NCBI RefSeq assembly: GCF_003852705.1
Contig: NZ_REFA01000004.1
Location: 1 to 64,000 of the forward strand
Reading direction: 5' to 3'
Length of the DNA: 64,000 nucleotides
Source: Amniculibacterium aquaticum
GTDB taxonomy: Bacteria > Bacteroidota > Bacteroidia > Flavobacteriales > Weeksellaceae
Shown here: piece after piece, positions 51,901 through 59,897 of the stretch
Position numbering within the stretch: position 1 is the stretch's first letter
How the letters are laid out: each line of letters opens with the position of its first letter
Notes under the pieces: model-generated
Database searches by the model: none
Told to the model about the DNA's origin: nothing
The model's input: only the letters and a program-made list of their open reading frames with translations
Made by a program: the position numbers and the translations under genes

Positions 51901-53127
51901 TTAAGAAAGCATTTTTTGGGCTTTTTTAACCCCTTCTACCAAGGCATCAATCTCATCGAATGTGTTGTAAACGGCAAAGCTTGCACGCACAGTTCCGGCA
52001 ATATTAAAAAACTTCATGATGGGTTGTGTACAGTGGTGCCCGGTTCTGACGGCAATTCCCATTCGGTCCAAAATCATTCCTACATCCGAGGCTATCCCAA
52101 TCCCTTCCAAGTTAAAGGATACCACTCCCGTACGATGGGCTTTCTCTCCATAAACTTTCAGTCCGTCGATTTCCAAAAGTTGTTTTTGGGCATAATTCAG
52201 CAAATCCATTTCATGTTGATGTAAGGCATTGTGTCCCAACTGTTCTATAAAATCTACAGCATAGCCCAAAGCAATATTTCCAGCGATATTGGGGGTTCCG
52301 GCTTCAAATTTAAAAGGAAGATCGGCATAGGTTGTTCCGTCAAAATCGCAAGTCGCAATCATCTCTCCACCACCGTGGAAAGGCTGCATTTTTCTAAGGA
52401 TTTCTTCTTTTCCGTACAACACGCCAACACCGGTTGGGGCATACATTTTATGTCCGGAAAAAACAAAAAAATCACAATCCATTTTTTGTACATCTACTTT
52501 CAGATGTGGGATGGACTGTGCTCCATCGACCAAAATAAGAGCCTGAGAATTTTTTCTAACCGTGGCAATTATTTCGTCCACCGGATTGATGATTCCCAAA
52601 GCATTTGAAACCTGATTGAAGGCGACAATTTTTGTTTTCTCAGACAAATTATCCTGTAAAAAATCCAATTGCAAAATACCGTTTTCATCCATTGGGATGA
52701 CTTTCAGTTTTGCACCGGTTCTTTCGCAAAGCATTTGCCAAGGCACAATGTTGGAATGGTGCTCCAAGTATGAAATGATGATTTCGTCACCGGAATTTAC
52801 CCAATTGGAATTTCCAATGGCATAGGCAACTTCATTAATACTTTCTGTAGTACCGCGGGTAAAATTAATTTCGTAATCGTGTTTGGCATTAATGAATTTT
52901 TGGATTTTCACTCGTGCATTTTCCATTTCCACTGTTGCCAATTGCGAAAGGGTATGTATCCCTCTGTGCACATTGGCATTCAGATCGGTGTAATAGTTTT
53001 GCAATGCATCCAAGACCATCTTTGGTTTTTGCGATGTTGCAGCATTATCGAGGTATATCAATGGTTTTCCGTTTATTTCTCTTTCCAAAATCGGGAACTG
53101 AGCACGGATATTTTGTAAATCAAGCAT
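51901..53127 (-). CDS. sufS: cysteine desulfurase, SufS type
   Basis: A 408-aa PLP enzyme taking sulfur from cysteine for iron-sulfur cluster assembly. NIRAQFPIL start, YLDNAATSQKP, the PLP lysine in SGHKMYAPTGVGVLYG near residue 226, and the catalytic cysteine in RTGHHCTQP near 365. The other suf genes are not in this window, so it is separated from the usual sufBCD cluster. It is followed by a membrane protein gene. Confidence 0.93.
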   Translation of the reverse strand: MLDLQNIRAQFPILEREINGKPLIYLDNAATSQKPKMVLDALQNYYTDLNANVHRGIHTLSQLATVEMENARVKIQKFINAKHDYEINFTRGTTESINEVAYAIGNSNWVNSGDEIIISYLEHHSNIVPWQMLCERTGAKLKVIPMDENGILQLDFLQDNLSEKTKIVAFNQVSNALGIINPVDEIIATVRKNSQALILVDGAQSIPHLKVDVQKMDCDFFVFSGHKMYAPTGVGVLYGKEEILRKMQPFHGGGEMIATCDFDGTTYADLPFKFEAGTPNIAGNIALGYAVDFIEQLGHNALHQHEMDLLNYAQKQLLEIDGLKVYGEKAHRTGVVSFNLEGIGIASDVGMILDRMGIAVRTGHHCTQPIMKFFNIAGTVRASFAVYNTFDEIDALVEGVKKAQKMLS

Positions 53128-53201
53128 AGGTCTTATTTAGAACGGTTCAAATTTACGAAATTTAAAATTAGTACTTTGATTGTAAAACTGCATTTTCGAG
53201 A

Positions 53202-53231
53202 CAAAAAATCCCGACTTTTTCAAGTCGGGAT
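53202..53231 (-). terminator. terminator of rplY
   Basis: Perfect ten-pair stem (ATCCCGACTT 53208-53217 with AAGTCGGGAT 53222-53231), four-base loop, with six T residues on the minus strand. Confidence 0.9.
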
Positions 53232-53253
53232 CCGTATGATTGTGGAGAATAAA

Positions 53254-53898
53254 TTATTCTGCGCTATCTGTAGTTGGAGTTTCAACTGCTCCTTCTACTT
53301 CTACGATTTCTTCATCCTCATCGTCTTCTACGATAGAACCTGCATTTTTCATTGCATTTCTAGACATCTTCACAGCAACAATTACTGCGTTATCAGGATG
53401 CATGAACGAGTACTGATCGTTTTTCAATTTTTCTACATAGAATTTGTTACCAATTCTTAATGGAGTAACATCAACAACGATTTCGTCTGGCAAGTTAGCA
53501 GGGATTGCTTTAACTTTTAGTTTTCTGTAAGTTTGTCTAAGAGCACCACCAGAAACAACACCTTTTGCACGACCAACGATTCTTACAGGAACTTCCATAA
53601 TTACCGGCTTATCAGCAGACAATTGATAGAAATCCGCATGAAGGATCTTATCTGTAATTGGGTGGAATTGGATGTCTTGAAGAACAGCCTCAACCGTTTC
53701 CCCATCGATTACTAAAGTAGCCGTGTGTGCGTCTGGAGTGTAAACCAAGTTTTTGAATGATTTCTCTTCAGTAGAGAAGTTCAAAGGTTCTTTTCCTCCA
53801 TAAACAACACAAGGAACTAATTCAGCATCGCGTAGAGCTTTAGTAGACTTTTTGCCCACGCTTTCTCTTTTTGTACCTTGAATTGTAATAGATTTCAT
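53254..53898 (-). CDS. rplY: 50S ribosomal protein L25 (general stress Ctc type)
   Basis: A 214-aa protein of the long L25/TL5/Ctc form. The N-terminal domain, starting [20 protein letters not shown], binds 5S rRNA; the C-terminal beta domain follows, with a final acidic tail [17 protein letters not shown]. It sits next to prs, as in many Bacteroidetes. A TAnnTTTG-type element precedes it. Confidence 0.95.
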   Translation of the reverse strand: MKSITIQGTKRESVGKKSTKALRDAELVPCVVYGGKEPLNFSTEEKSFKNLVYTPDAHTATLVIDGETVEAVLQDIQFHPITDKILHADFYQLSADKPVIMEVPVRIVGRAKGVVSGGALRQTYRKLKVKAIPANLPDEIVVDVTPLRIGNKFYVEKLKNDQYSFMHPDNAVIVAVKMSRNAMKNAGSIVEDDEDEEIVEVEGAVETPTTDSAE

Positions 53899-53936
53899 AA
53901 TAAATTATTTATTAAAATGTTTTATTTTTCAGTCTG

Positions 53937-53944
53937 CAAATATA
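53937..53944 (-). promoter_or_regulatory. candidate -7 element for rplY
   Basis: Minus-strand TATATTTG fits the consensus, about 38 bp before the start codon. The nearest TTTG upstream is only 13 bp away, so the -33 element is uncertain. Confidence 0.4.
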
Positions 53945-53960
53945 TAACTTTTTTTCACAA

Positions 53961-53987
53961 AAAAATCCTCTCACGGGAAAGGATTTA
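53961..53987 (-). terminator. terminator of prs
   Basis: Stem AAATCCT (53963-53969) with AGGATTT (53980-53986), ten-base loop, followed on the minus strand by TTTTTTTGTG. Confidence 0.7.
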
Positions 53988-54007
53988 TTATTCTTTAAAT
54001 TTTTATC

Positions 54008-54946
54008 TTAAATGATAAATTTATTGCTGATGGATTGGTGCTCGTGTACGGACTTCATGACATCGGCAAAGAGTTCTGCACAAGACAAGACTTTAATTTT
54101 TGAAGAAAGTTCTGTATTCACCGGGATGGTATCCGTTACGATAACTTCTGTCATCTTAGAATTTTCGATATTTTCATACGCTTTTCCGGAAAGTACACCG
54201 TGGGTTGCCATGGCTCTTACCGACTTGGCTCCGTTGGCCATCAGGATATCTGCAGCTTTGCACAATGTACCGGCGGTATCGATCATATCGTCGATCAAAA
54301 TCACATTTCTATCCTTCACATCACCAATTAGGAACATTTCTTCTACCACATTGGCTTTTTTTCTTTCTTTGTATGCAATTACCACTTCGGCACCGATATG
54401 AGATGCATAATTTTTTGCTCTCTTGGCACCACCCATATCAGGGGAAGCAATGGTTAAGTTATCCAAATTTAAAGATTTAATATAATCTACAAAAATGGTT
54501 GAAGCGTACAAATGATCCACAGGAATTTCGAAGAAACCTTGGATTTGATCTGCGTGCAAGTCCATAGTCATCACACGAGTTGCACCGGCCGCTGTCAATA
54601 GATTGGCTACTAATTTTGCACCGATTGGAGCTCTTGGCTTGTCTTTTCTATCTTGTCTTGCCAAACCATAATACGGGATAACTACGGTAATGCTTTTTGC
54701 AGAAGCTCTTTTTGCAGCGTCTATCATTAATAGTAATTCCAAAAGATTATCGGCTGGTGGAAATGTAGATCCGATTAAGAATACTCTTCCCCCACGAACG
54801 GACTCGTCCAAAACCGGTTCAAATTCGCCATCGCTGAATAACTGAACATTAATTTTTCCTAAATCTTTTCCGTAGTGTTTTGCAATTTTTTCTGCCAACA
54901 CCTTGCTGGTTCTGGTTGTAAATAAATATACAGCTTGTTCTGCCAT
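54008..54946 (-). CDS. prs: ribose-phosphate pyrophosphokinase
   Basis: A 312-aa cytoplasmic enzyme making PRPP for nucleotide, NAD, histidine and tryptophan synthesis. YYGLARQDRKDKPRAPI, MDLHADQIQGFF, the PRPP-binding loop VILIDDMIDTAGTL and the C-terminal LSCAELFADVM define it. The L25 gene follows after a terminator. Confidence 0.97.
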   Translation of the reverse strand: MAEQAVYLFTTRTSKVLAEKIAKHYGKDLGKINVQLFSDGEFEPVLDESVRGGRVFLIGSTFPPADNLLELLLMIDAAKRASAKSITVVIPYYGLARQDRKDKPRAPIGAKLVANLLTAAGATRVMTMDLHADQIQGFFEIPVDHLYASTIFVDYIKSLNLDNLTIASPDMGGAKRAKNYASHIGAEVVIAYKERKKANVVEEMFLIGDVKDRNVILIDDMIDTAGTLCKAADILMANGAKSVRAMATHGVLSGKAYENIENSKMTEVIVTDTIPVNTELSSKIKVLSCAELFADVMKSVHEHQSISNKFII

Positions 54947-54978
54947 TTTTATAAGTTTTTACTTTAAATTAGATTTTG

Positions 54979-54986
54979 CAAAGTTA
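54979..54986 (-). promoter_or_regulatory. candidate -7 element for prs
   Basis: Minus-strand TAACTTTG fits the consensus, 32 bp before the prs start codon. No clear -33 element. Confidence 0.4.
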
Positions 54987-55024
54987 AAAAAAATAAAACC
55001 ATACAGAAGTCCTGCATGGCTTTA
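54985..55024 (-). terminator. terminator of the OmpP1-SGNH operon
   Basis: Imperfect hairpin (AAAGCCATGCAG/CTGTATGGTTTT on the minus strand, with one bulge and one mismatch) followed by ATTTTTTTT. Confidence 0.6.
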
Positions 55025-55044
55025 TACTTTATTTATTTTTATCC

Positions 55045-56562
55045 TTATGGAAATGTCACTCCAGAATAATTATAAATATTTACTTGTGGAAGTGTCGATT
55101 GATATTTTTGATTGATCGATTTAATAAATTCATTTGCAATAATCGCATATCCTTTACCTGTTAGATGAACACCATCCAATGAAAATGAACCTCCTGTTAC
55201 AAATTCTGTTGTAAATTTCACTCCATTAAAAGTTAATCCAGATGAAGAAGACAACTCTGTCATTTTAGCATTTGCATTTACAAAAGCCAAACCTTTAGAC
55301 GAAGCTAAACTTTGAAGTCCTGCATTGTAGGCAGCAGTAGCTGTAAGCACTTTATTGGTTTCTATTTGTGAAAGTACATGTTGATTTTCTAAAGGATAAG
55401 AAATCCCGTATTTATTAATACTTGCAGGTGCACCCAATGGAGCTGTTCCGATCACCGGTTTAGTGGTTAATAAAACAAAATCATTCGATGTAGCCTGTCT
55501 CGCCTGACCAAAAATCTGACCAAATGCTGCAGCCGTTGCGGCACCAAGGCTTGGTGTAAGTGCAGTTGTAAGTTGAGCCGACAAGTCTGGCAAATCGACA
55601 TCCTTAATCAATAGCGGATTGGGTGAGGTTGATGAAAGTAAATTAATTCTATTTCCAGCACCAAAAGCAGTTAGAGCTTGTTTTAATGGACCGTACAACT
55701 GAGCATTTAAGGCTGTAATATTTGCTTGTCCCACTGCTTCATCGCCACTACCTAAAACCAATTTAGTCAATGGATTGTACGGAACAGTTGTAAAAAATGG
55801 AATAGAGGAAACATTCGGAATATTTGCGATAACCCCTTTTGCACCTCCTGCTGTTAAGGCATTAACATATTGAGTAATAGAGCCTACCAAGACTGCAGGA
55901 TCCGTAATATCGTTTGATCCGTAAGTTGCCGGATTGGCATTTCCTGTTTGGTCAACTCCTGTACCGCCGCTTGTTGCATAAGACAAAACATCGTTGTTAC
56001 CAATCCAAATCGAGAAGAATGTTGGCTGCTGAGCAACCGCTGCAGCAATAGGACTAACCCCCGTAGAGAATCTTGCATAATACGGATTCAGCATTCCATA
56101 ATTAGACAAACCAAGGTGAAAAGATTTGGCCCCCGGAATTCCTAAATTTTGATATGGACCTGCGGAAGAAATATTGTCCAATGGTGCTGCTGGAGCAGAA
56201 TCTTTTGGTAATAAACTTCCACCTACAACCTGCAAGGTAAGTTTCCCCGGAAAACCTGGAAGTCCTTGGAAGCCACCAACATTATTGGGCATCATCGGTT
56301 GTTTAAAGGTTAAAGCTCCTCCCGCTTTGTTCATCACACTTGCAAGCATAGCCGGATAAGACTCGAGCTGTCCATCGCTGTACAAAGCACCATCTCGGTA
56401 TCCGGATGTTAAAGAGTTACCCAAGGCAACATACTTTGAAAAATTAGCCTTTCCTTGAGATACGGACATATTTTCTACATCGGTATCAAAATCATAATGG
56501 CTACATCCTGTTAAAAACACACTTGCAACCAAGGCAAGAGCTGGATAAATATATTTTTTCAT
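55045..56562 (-). CDS. SGNH/GDSL hydrolase lipoprotein
   Basis: A 505-aa exported lipoprotein (lipobox LTGC, Cys20). It has the SGNH motifs: block I VALGNSLTSGY with nucleophile Ser50, block III IWIGNNDVLSY with Asn, and block V LDGVHLTGKGY with catalytic Asp and His. The family hydrolyses esters, often lipids or acylated glycans. A long insertion rich in Ala and Pro lies between blocks. It lies 15 bp downstream of the OmpP1/FadL gene and is probably co-expressed; release of fatty acids for that porin is plausible but inferred. Confidence 0.85.
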   Translation of the reverse strand: MKKYIYPALALVASVFLTGCSHYDFDTDVENMSVSQGKANFSKYVALGNSLTSGYRDGALYSDGQLESYPAMLASVMNKAGGALTFKQPMMPNNVGGFQGLPGFPGKLTLQVVGGSLLPKDSAPAAPLDNISSAGPYQNLGIPGAKSFHLGLSNYGMLNPYYARFSTGVSPIAAAVAQQPTFFSIWIGNNDVLSYATSGGTGVDQTGNANPATYGSNDITDPAVLVGSITQYVNALTAGGAKGVIANIPNVSSIPFFTTVPYNPLTKLVLGSGDEAVGQANITALNAQLYGPLKQALTAFGAGNRINLLSSTSPNPLLIKDVDLPDLSAQLTTALTPSLGAATAAAFGQIFGQARQATSNDFVLLTTKPVIGTAPLGAPASINKYGISYPLENQHVLSQIETNKVLTATAAYNAGLQSLASSKGLAFVNANAKMTELSSSSGLTFNGVKFTTEFVTGGSFSLDGVHLTGKGYAIIANEFIKSINQKYQSTLPQVNIYNYSGVTFP

Positions 56563-56577
56563 AATATTTCTAATGTA

Positions 56578-57816
56578 TTAAAATGCGTTATACGAAAGTC
56601 CAAGTCCAAAAGTTAATACTTTAGCTCTAGCCTGTCCAATTAAGTTATAATATGAGTTTTCAACTTTTCTAGCATCTCCAAAAGTGTAAGAAGCCGCAGC
56701 GTCTATCCCTAATCTACCGAATTTATACCCGAATCCTCCGGTTATCACATGAGCGTTGAACGATGGTGTATCTGGAATCCAGTTTTGATCGGAATACGGT
56801 GACTCGTCCCAATAATAACCCACTCTACCGGCAAACTTATCCGTGATCATATATTGAGATCCAACACGGAAAACTTTGGAGTTTTGGAATTTTTTCGGAA
56901 TCGATTTAATGGTAGGATCTGATGTGTTGCCAACCGTAGCATGTTCAAAATCCAAGACCAATTTGCTGTATTTAGACCAACCTTGATAGTTGAAATCTGC
57001 AGACAACATCCATTTTGGTGTCACTTTGTAAGAAACTCCTAACATAAATTCTTCCGCCAAAGGAAGCACAGCACTGAAGTTATCTTTTCCAGATGCGGGA
57101 ATGTTCAGTTTAGGGTTGGAATAAAGAGCCGGTGAAATATTAAAGGTTGCAGTTCCAGGATCGGCTTTCATATCAATCGGCGAACGATAAGAGATGGACA
57201 CATCCCAATCGCTATCCGGCTGCATATAGAACCCAAAAGAATAACCACTTCCGGAAGCTTTGTCGTTGTACAGATTCAGACTTCCATTTAACGAACTTAT
57301 CGCCTGCGTCCAATCTACTTTTCCTTTTACATAAATGTAGCTACCTCCTAAAGAGATCCAAGGTGCTAATTTTACAGAAAGCATAGGTTGGAAAAAGTAG
57401 GATTTCAGTTCTAGTTTTTCGATAATTTCCGATCCTTGCCAATTGTTTGGCCATTGCACAGTATTTCCGTACGGTGTTGTAAAGCTAAACCCAGCAGAAA
57501 CCGTAGGACTAATTTTATACGCTACAGCTGCATAAATCGGAGTCCCTATCGGATTGTCCGTTTTGGTAGTCGTCATGGTGCTCACATTCTGGAATTCAAC
57601 TTCGGATTTAGCACCAAAACCACCCGCTACAATACTCAATTTAGAAGGGATGAACGAGATCCCTGCAGGATTGAAAAAGCCCACACTTGCATCTTCTGCG
57701 TGTGCACTGGTATGAGCCATAGCCAGTTGTTTCACCCCTTGCAAAGAAACCTTGAAGCCTCCGGCATACGATAAAACACCAGCCAATAATGCTGAGGAAA
57801 TAAGTATTTTTTTCAT
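56578..57816 (-). CDS. OmpP1/FadL family outer-membrane protein
   Basis: A 412-aa outer-membrane barrel with a signal peptide (start MKKILISSALLAGVLSYAGG). The N-terminal plug region GGFKVSLQGVKQLAMAHTSAHAEDASVGFFNPAGISFIP is the FadL signature (only short parts shown here count: HTSAHAEDASVGFFNPAGIS). It transports hydrophobic compounds such as long-chain fatty acids. The start was moved to the ATG eight codons inside the longest frame because it begins a proper signal peptide. The SGNH hydrolase gene follows. Confidence 0.9.
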   Translation of the reverse strand: MKKILISSALLAGVLSYAGGFKVSLQGVKQLAMAHTSAHAEDASVGFFNPAGISFIPSKLSIVAGGFGAKSEVEFQNVSTMTTTKTDNPIGTPIYAAVAYKISPTVSAGFSFTTPYGNTVQWPNNWQGSEIIEKLELKSYFFQPMLSVKLAPWISLGGSYIYVKGKVDWTQAISSLNGSLNLYNDKASGSGYSFGFYMQPDSDWDVSISYRSPIDMKADPGTATFNISPALYSNPKLNIPASGKDNFSAVLPLAEEFMLGVSYKVTPKWMLSADFNYQGWSKYSKLVLDFEHATVGNTSDPTIKSIPKKFQNSKVFRVGSQYMITDKFAGRVGYYWDESPYSDQNWIPDTPSFNAHVITGGFGYKFGRLGIDAAASYTFGDARKVENSYYNLIGQARAKVLTFGLGLSYNAF

Positions 57817-57837
57817 AAAGATTAGATATTTATAATT

Positions 57838-57845
57838 CAAATATA
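57838..57845 (-). promoter_or_regulatory. candidate -7 element for the OmpP1-SGNH operon
   Basis: Minus-strand TATATTTG fits the consensus, 21 bp before the start codon. No -33 TTG is seen at the proper distance. Confidence 0.4.
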
Positions 57846-58098
57846 AGATTTATAAATAGAATGTGTTAAATTTTCTTAATTTTTTTAAACATCAAGCATA
57901 AAATTTACTATGTTTAAAATAATACATATCAACGGTTTAACTTATAATCAGAATGTTAAATCGAATAAACACAAGAAAAAAGAACACGCATTTAATACCA
58001 TAAAAACCAAACACTAGTCCCACAGCAAAGAAAATACTAGACAAAAAGCGATCAAAAACAACAAAGATTGACTTACATTTCTTTTTAACTTACGCCCT

Positions 58099-58132
58099 TT
58101 TGATTATAGATTTAAAAAATATTCTAAATTTG
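58099..58132 (+). promoter_or_regulatory. promoter of the ricT-gldH-pbp1A unit
   Basis: TTTG (58099-58102) and TAAATTTG (58125-58132) with a 22-bp spacer fit both elements of the Bacteroidetes housekeeping promoter. The ATG lies 19 bp after the -7 element. This is the best promoter match in the window. Confidence 0.6.
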
Positions 58133-58151
58133 CAGATAAAATAAAAATTAT

Positions 58152-59432
58152 ATGAGTTGTGGATGCAAAACATCCGGCGATTCTACCCATTCTTGTGGCA
58201 CAAAATCCGAGAATGGCTGCGACAAAGTAGACACCTGTGGTAATAGCTATAAATTAAGCGTTTTCGATTGGCTTTCAAACATCAACAATCCTACCTCTAC
58301 GGCCAGTAATTTGGTCGAAGTTCGATTTAAAAATGAACGAAAAAGCTTTTATAAGAATGTCAACAAGCTACCCCTAAATATTGGGAACATAGTCACTGTA
58401 GAATCCAGTCCGGGTCATGATATCGGTGTGGTAAGCCTCACCGGAGAATTGGTAAAAATTCAAATGAAAAAAAAGAAATTTTCAGAAGATGCTGCCCTGA
58501 AAATTTATCGCCATGCCAATCAAAAAGATATTGATGTTTGGCAAAACATTAGAAGCAAAGAAGAAGGTATAAAAATAGAAGCCAGAAAAATCGCTACTTC
58601 CCTAGGTTTGGAAATGAAAATCACCGATGTAGAGTTTCAAGGCGATGGATCCAAAGCTATTTTCTATTATACCGCTGAAAACAGAGTCGATTTCCGCCAA
58701 TTAATAAAAGAGTATGCCGCGACTTTCAGAATAAAAATCGACATGAGACAAATCGGCTTCAGACAAGAAGCTGCAAAAGTCGGTGGCATCGGTTCTTGTG
58801 GAAGAGAATTGTGCTGCTCTTCTTGGCTTACCGACTTTAGATCGGTAAACACCAATGCTGCACGATACCAACAACTGTCCATCAACCCACAAAAATTGGC
58901 TGGCCAATGTGGTAAATTAAAATGTTGTTTGAATTACGAATTGGACAGCTACATGGATGCATTGTCCCATTTTCCGTCTTCATCAACAACTTTGGATACA
59001 GAAAAAGGAAAGGCTTTTTGTATAAAAATCGATGTCTTCAAAAAGAAAATGTGGTTCGCCTATGCCGACAGTCCTGTCGCGTGGTACGATATGGACATTT
59101 CTGATGTTAAAAAATACATTTCTCTGAATAAAAAAGGAGAAAAATGTCCTCCGCTAGAAGACACCAAACCGGTGGATACCCTTAGCAAACCGGTAGATTT
59201 GATTCAGGAAAACAATGTCAATCGTTTTGAAAAGCCCAAAAGATCCAAAAATAAAAAGCCTCAAAACAGAAACAACAAACCCGAAAACCCTGAAAGAAAG
59301 ACCGCTACAACAGAACAAAAACCTCAGCAGAAACCTCAGCAGAAATCCAACTCTTCTGAAAATCAGAGACCTGCAAAAAGAAAACCTTTCAAGAAGAAGC
59401 CCAACAACAACAAAAAAGATCCAGATGCTTAA
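58152..59432 (+). CDS. ricT: PSP1 domain protein, RicT-like
   Basis: A 426-aa cytoplasmic protein of the YaaT/RicT family (PSP1 domain). It starts with a Cys-rich segment (MSCGCKTSGDSTHSCGTK), then the PSP1 core (about 60-230) with GSCGRELCCSSWL and CGKLKCCLNYE, cysteine pairs that in RicT bind an Fe-S cluster. The C-terminal 80 residues are Lys, Asn and Gln rich with a duplicated 12-bp unit (59321-59344). In Bacillus, RicT acts with RicA and RicF in RNA processing; here no ricA or ricF gene is adjacent. Its end overlaps gldH by eight bases. Confidence 0.85.
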   Translation: MSCGCKTSGDSTHSCGTKSENGCDKVDTCGNSYKLSVFDWLSNINNPTSTASNLVEVRFKNERKSFYKNVNKLPLNIGNIVTVESSPGHDIGVVSLTGELVKIQMKKKKFSEDAALKIYRHANQKDIDVWQNIRSKEEGIKIEARKIATSLGLEMKITDVEFQGDGSKAIFYYTAENRVDFRQLIKEYAATFRIKIDMRQIGFRQEAAKVGGIGSCGRELCCSSWLTDFRSVNTNAARYQQLSINPQKLAGQCGKLKCCLNYELDSYMDALSHFPSSSTTLDTEKGKAFCIKIDVFKKKMWFAYADSPVAWYDMDISDVKKYISLNKKGEKCPPLEDTKPVDTLSKPVDLIQENNVNRFEKPKRSKNKKPQNRNNKPENPERKTATTEQKPQQKPQQKSNSSENQRPAKRKPFKKKPNNNKKDPDA

Positions 59433-59889
59433 AAAAGCTTTCATTTTAACTTTATTCGGACTTTTGACCGGTTGCCAATCCGCATCGGAACAAGTAATCG
59501 TTCATGCTGTTGATGGCACTTGGGATGTAAAAAAAACTCAAAATTTTGATTTTGAAATCAACGATTCGCAAAATCCAAAAAATATTATATTTGTTGTACG
59601 AAACAACAACGATTACCCGTACAGCAACATCCGATTTATTGTAGATCTATCGGATGAGAAAGGGAAAAACAAGAAAATTGACACCGTCAATTATGTCTTG
59701 GCACAGCCCAACGGCGAATGGTTAGGTAGTGGTTTCGGAGATACAAAAGAAATCTTATTTCAGTATAAATTAAATTATGCATTTCCAAAAAATGGAAAAT
59801 ATAAAATGGGAATAAAACAAGCCATGAGAATGGATAAATTACCCGGAATTGAAGATATTGGAATAAAAATTGAACCTGCAAAGCATTAA
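59425..59889 (+). CDS. gldH: gliding motility lipoprotein GldH
   Basis: A 154-aa lipoprotein (lipobox LTGC, Cys15). The start is placed at the ATG before LKKAFILTL; a longer upstream frame overlaps ricT and lacks coding character. The core VVRNNNDYPYSNIRFIVDL and WLGSGFGDTKEILF is typical of GldH, one of the Bacteroidetes gliding/envelope proteins. It overlaps ricT by eight bases, giving translational coupling. PBP1A follows after eight bases. No other gld gene is in the window. Confidence 0.9.
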   Translation: MLKKAFILTLFGLLTGCQSASEQVIVHAVDGTWDVKKTQNFDFEINDSQNPKNIIFVVRNNNDYPYSNIRFIVDLSDEKGKNKKIDTVNYVLAQPNGEWLGSGFGDTKEILFQYKLNYAFPKNGKYKMGIKQAMRMDKLPGIEDIGIKIEPAKH

Positions 59890-59897
59890 CTGCACCT

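Larger units (their letters stand above)
57817..58151. other. 335-bp divergent intergenic region
   Basis: AT-rich DNA between the divergent OmpP1/FadL and ricT genes. It contains the candidate promoters described separately. No ORF or other structure is recognised. Confidence 0.5.

Noticed and set aside
59321-59350. Tandem CCTCAGCAGAAA units as a possible CRISPR or repeat array
   Set aside because: Only two adjacent copies with no spacer, inside the Gln/Pro-rich coding tail of ricT.
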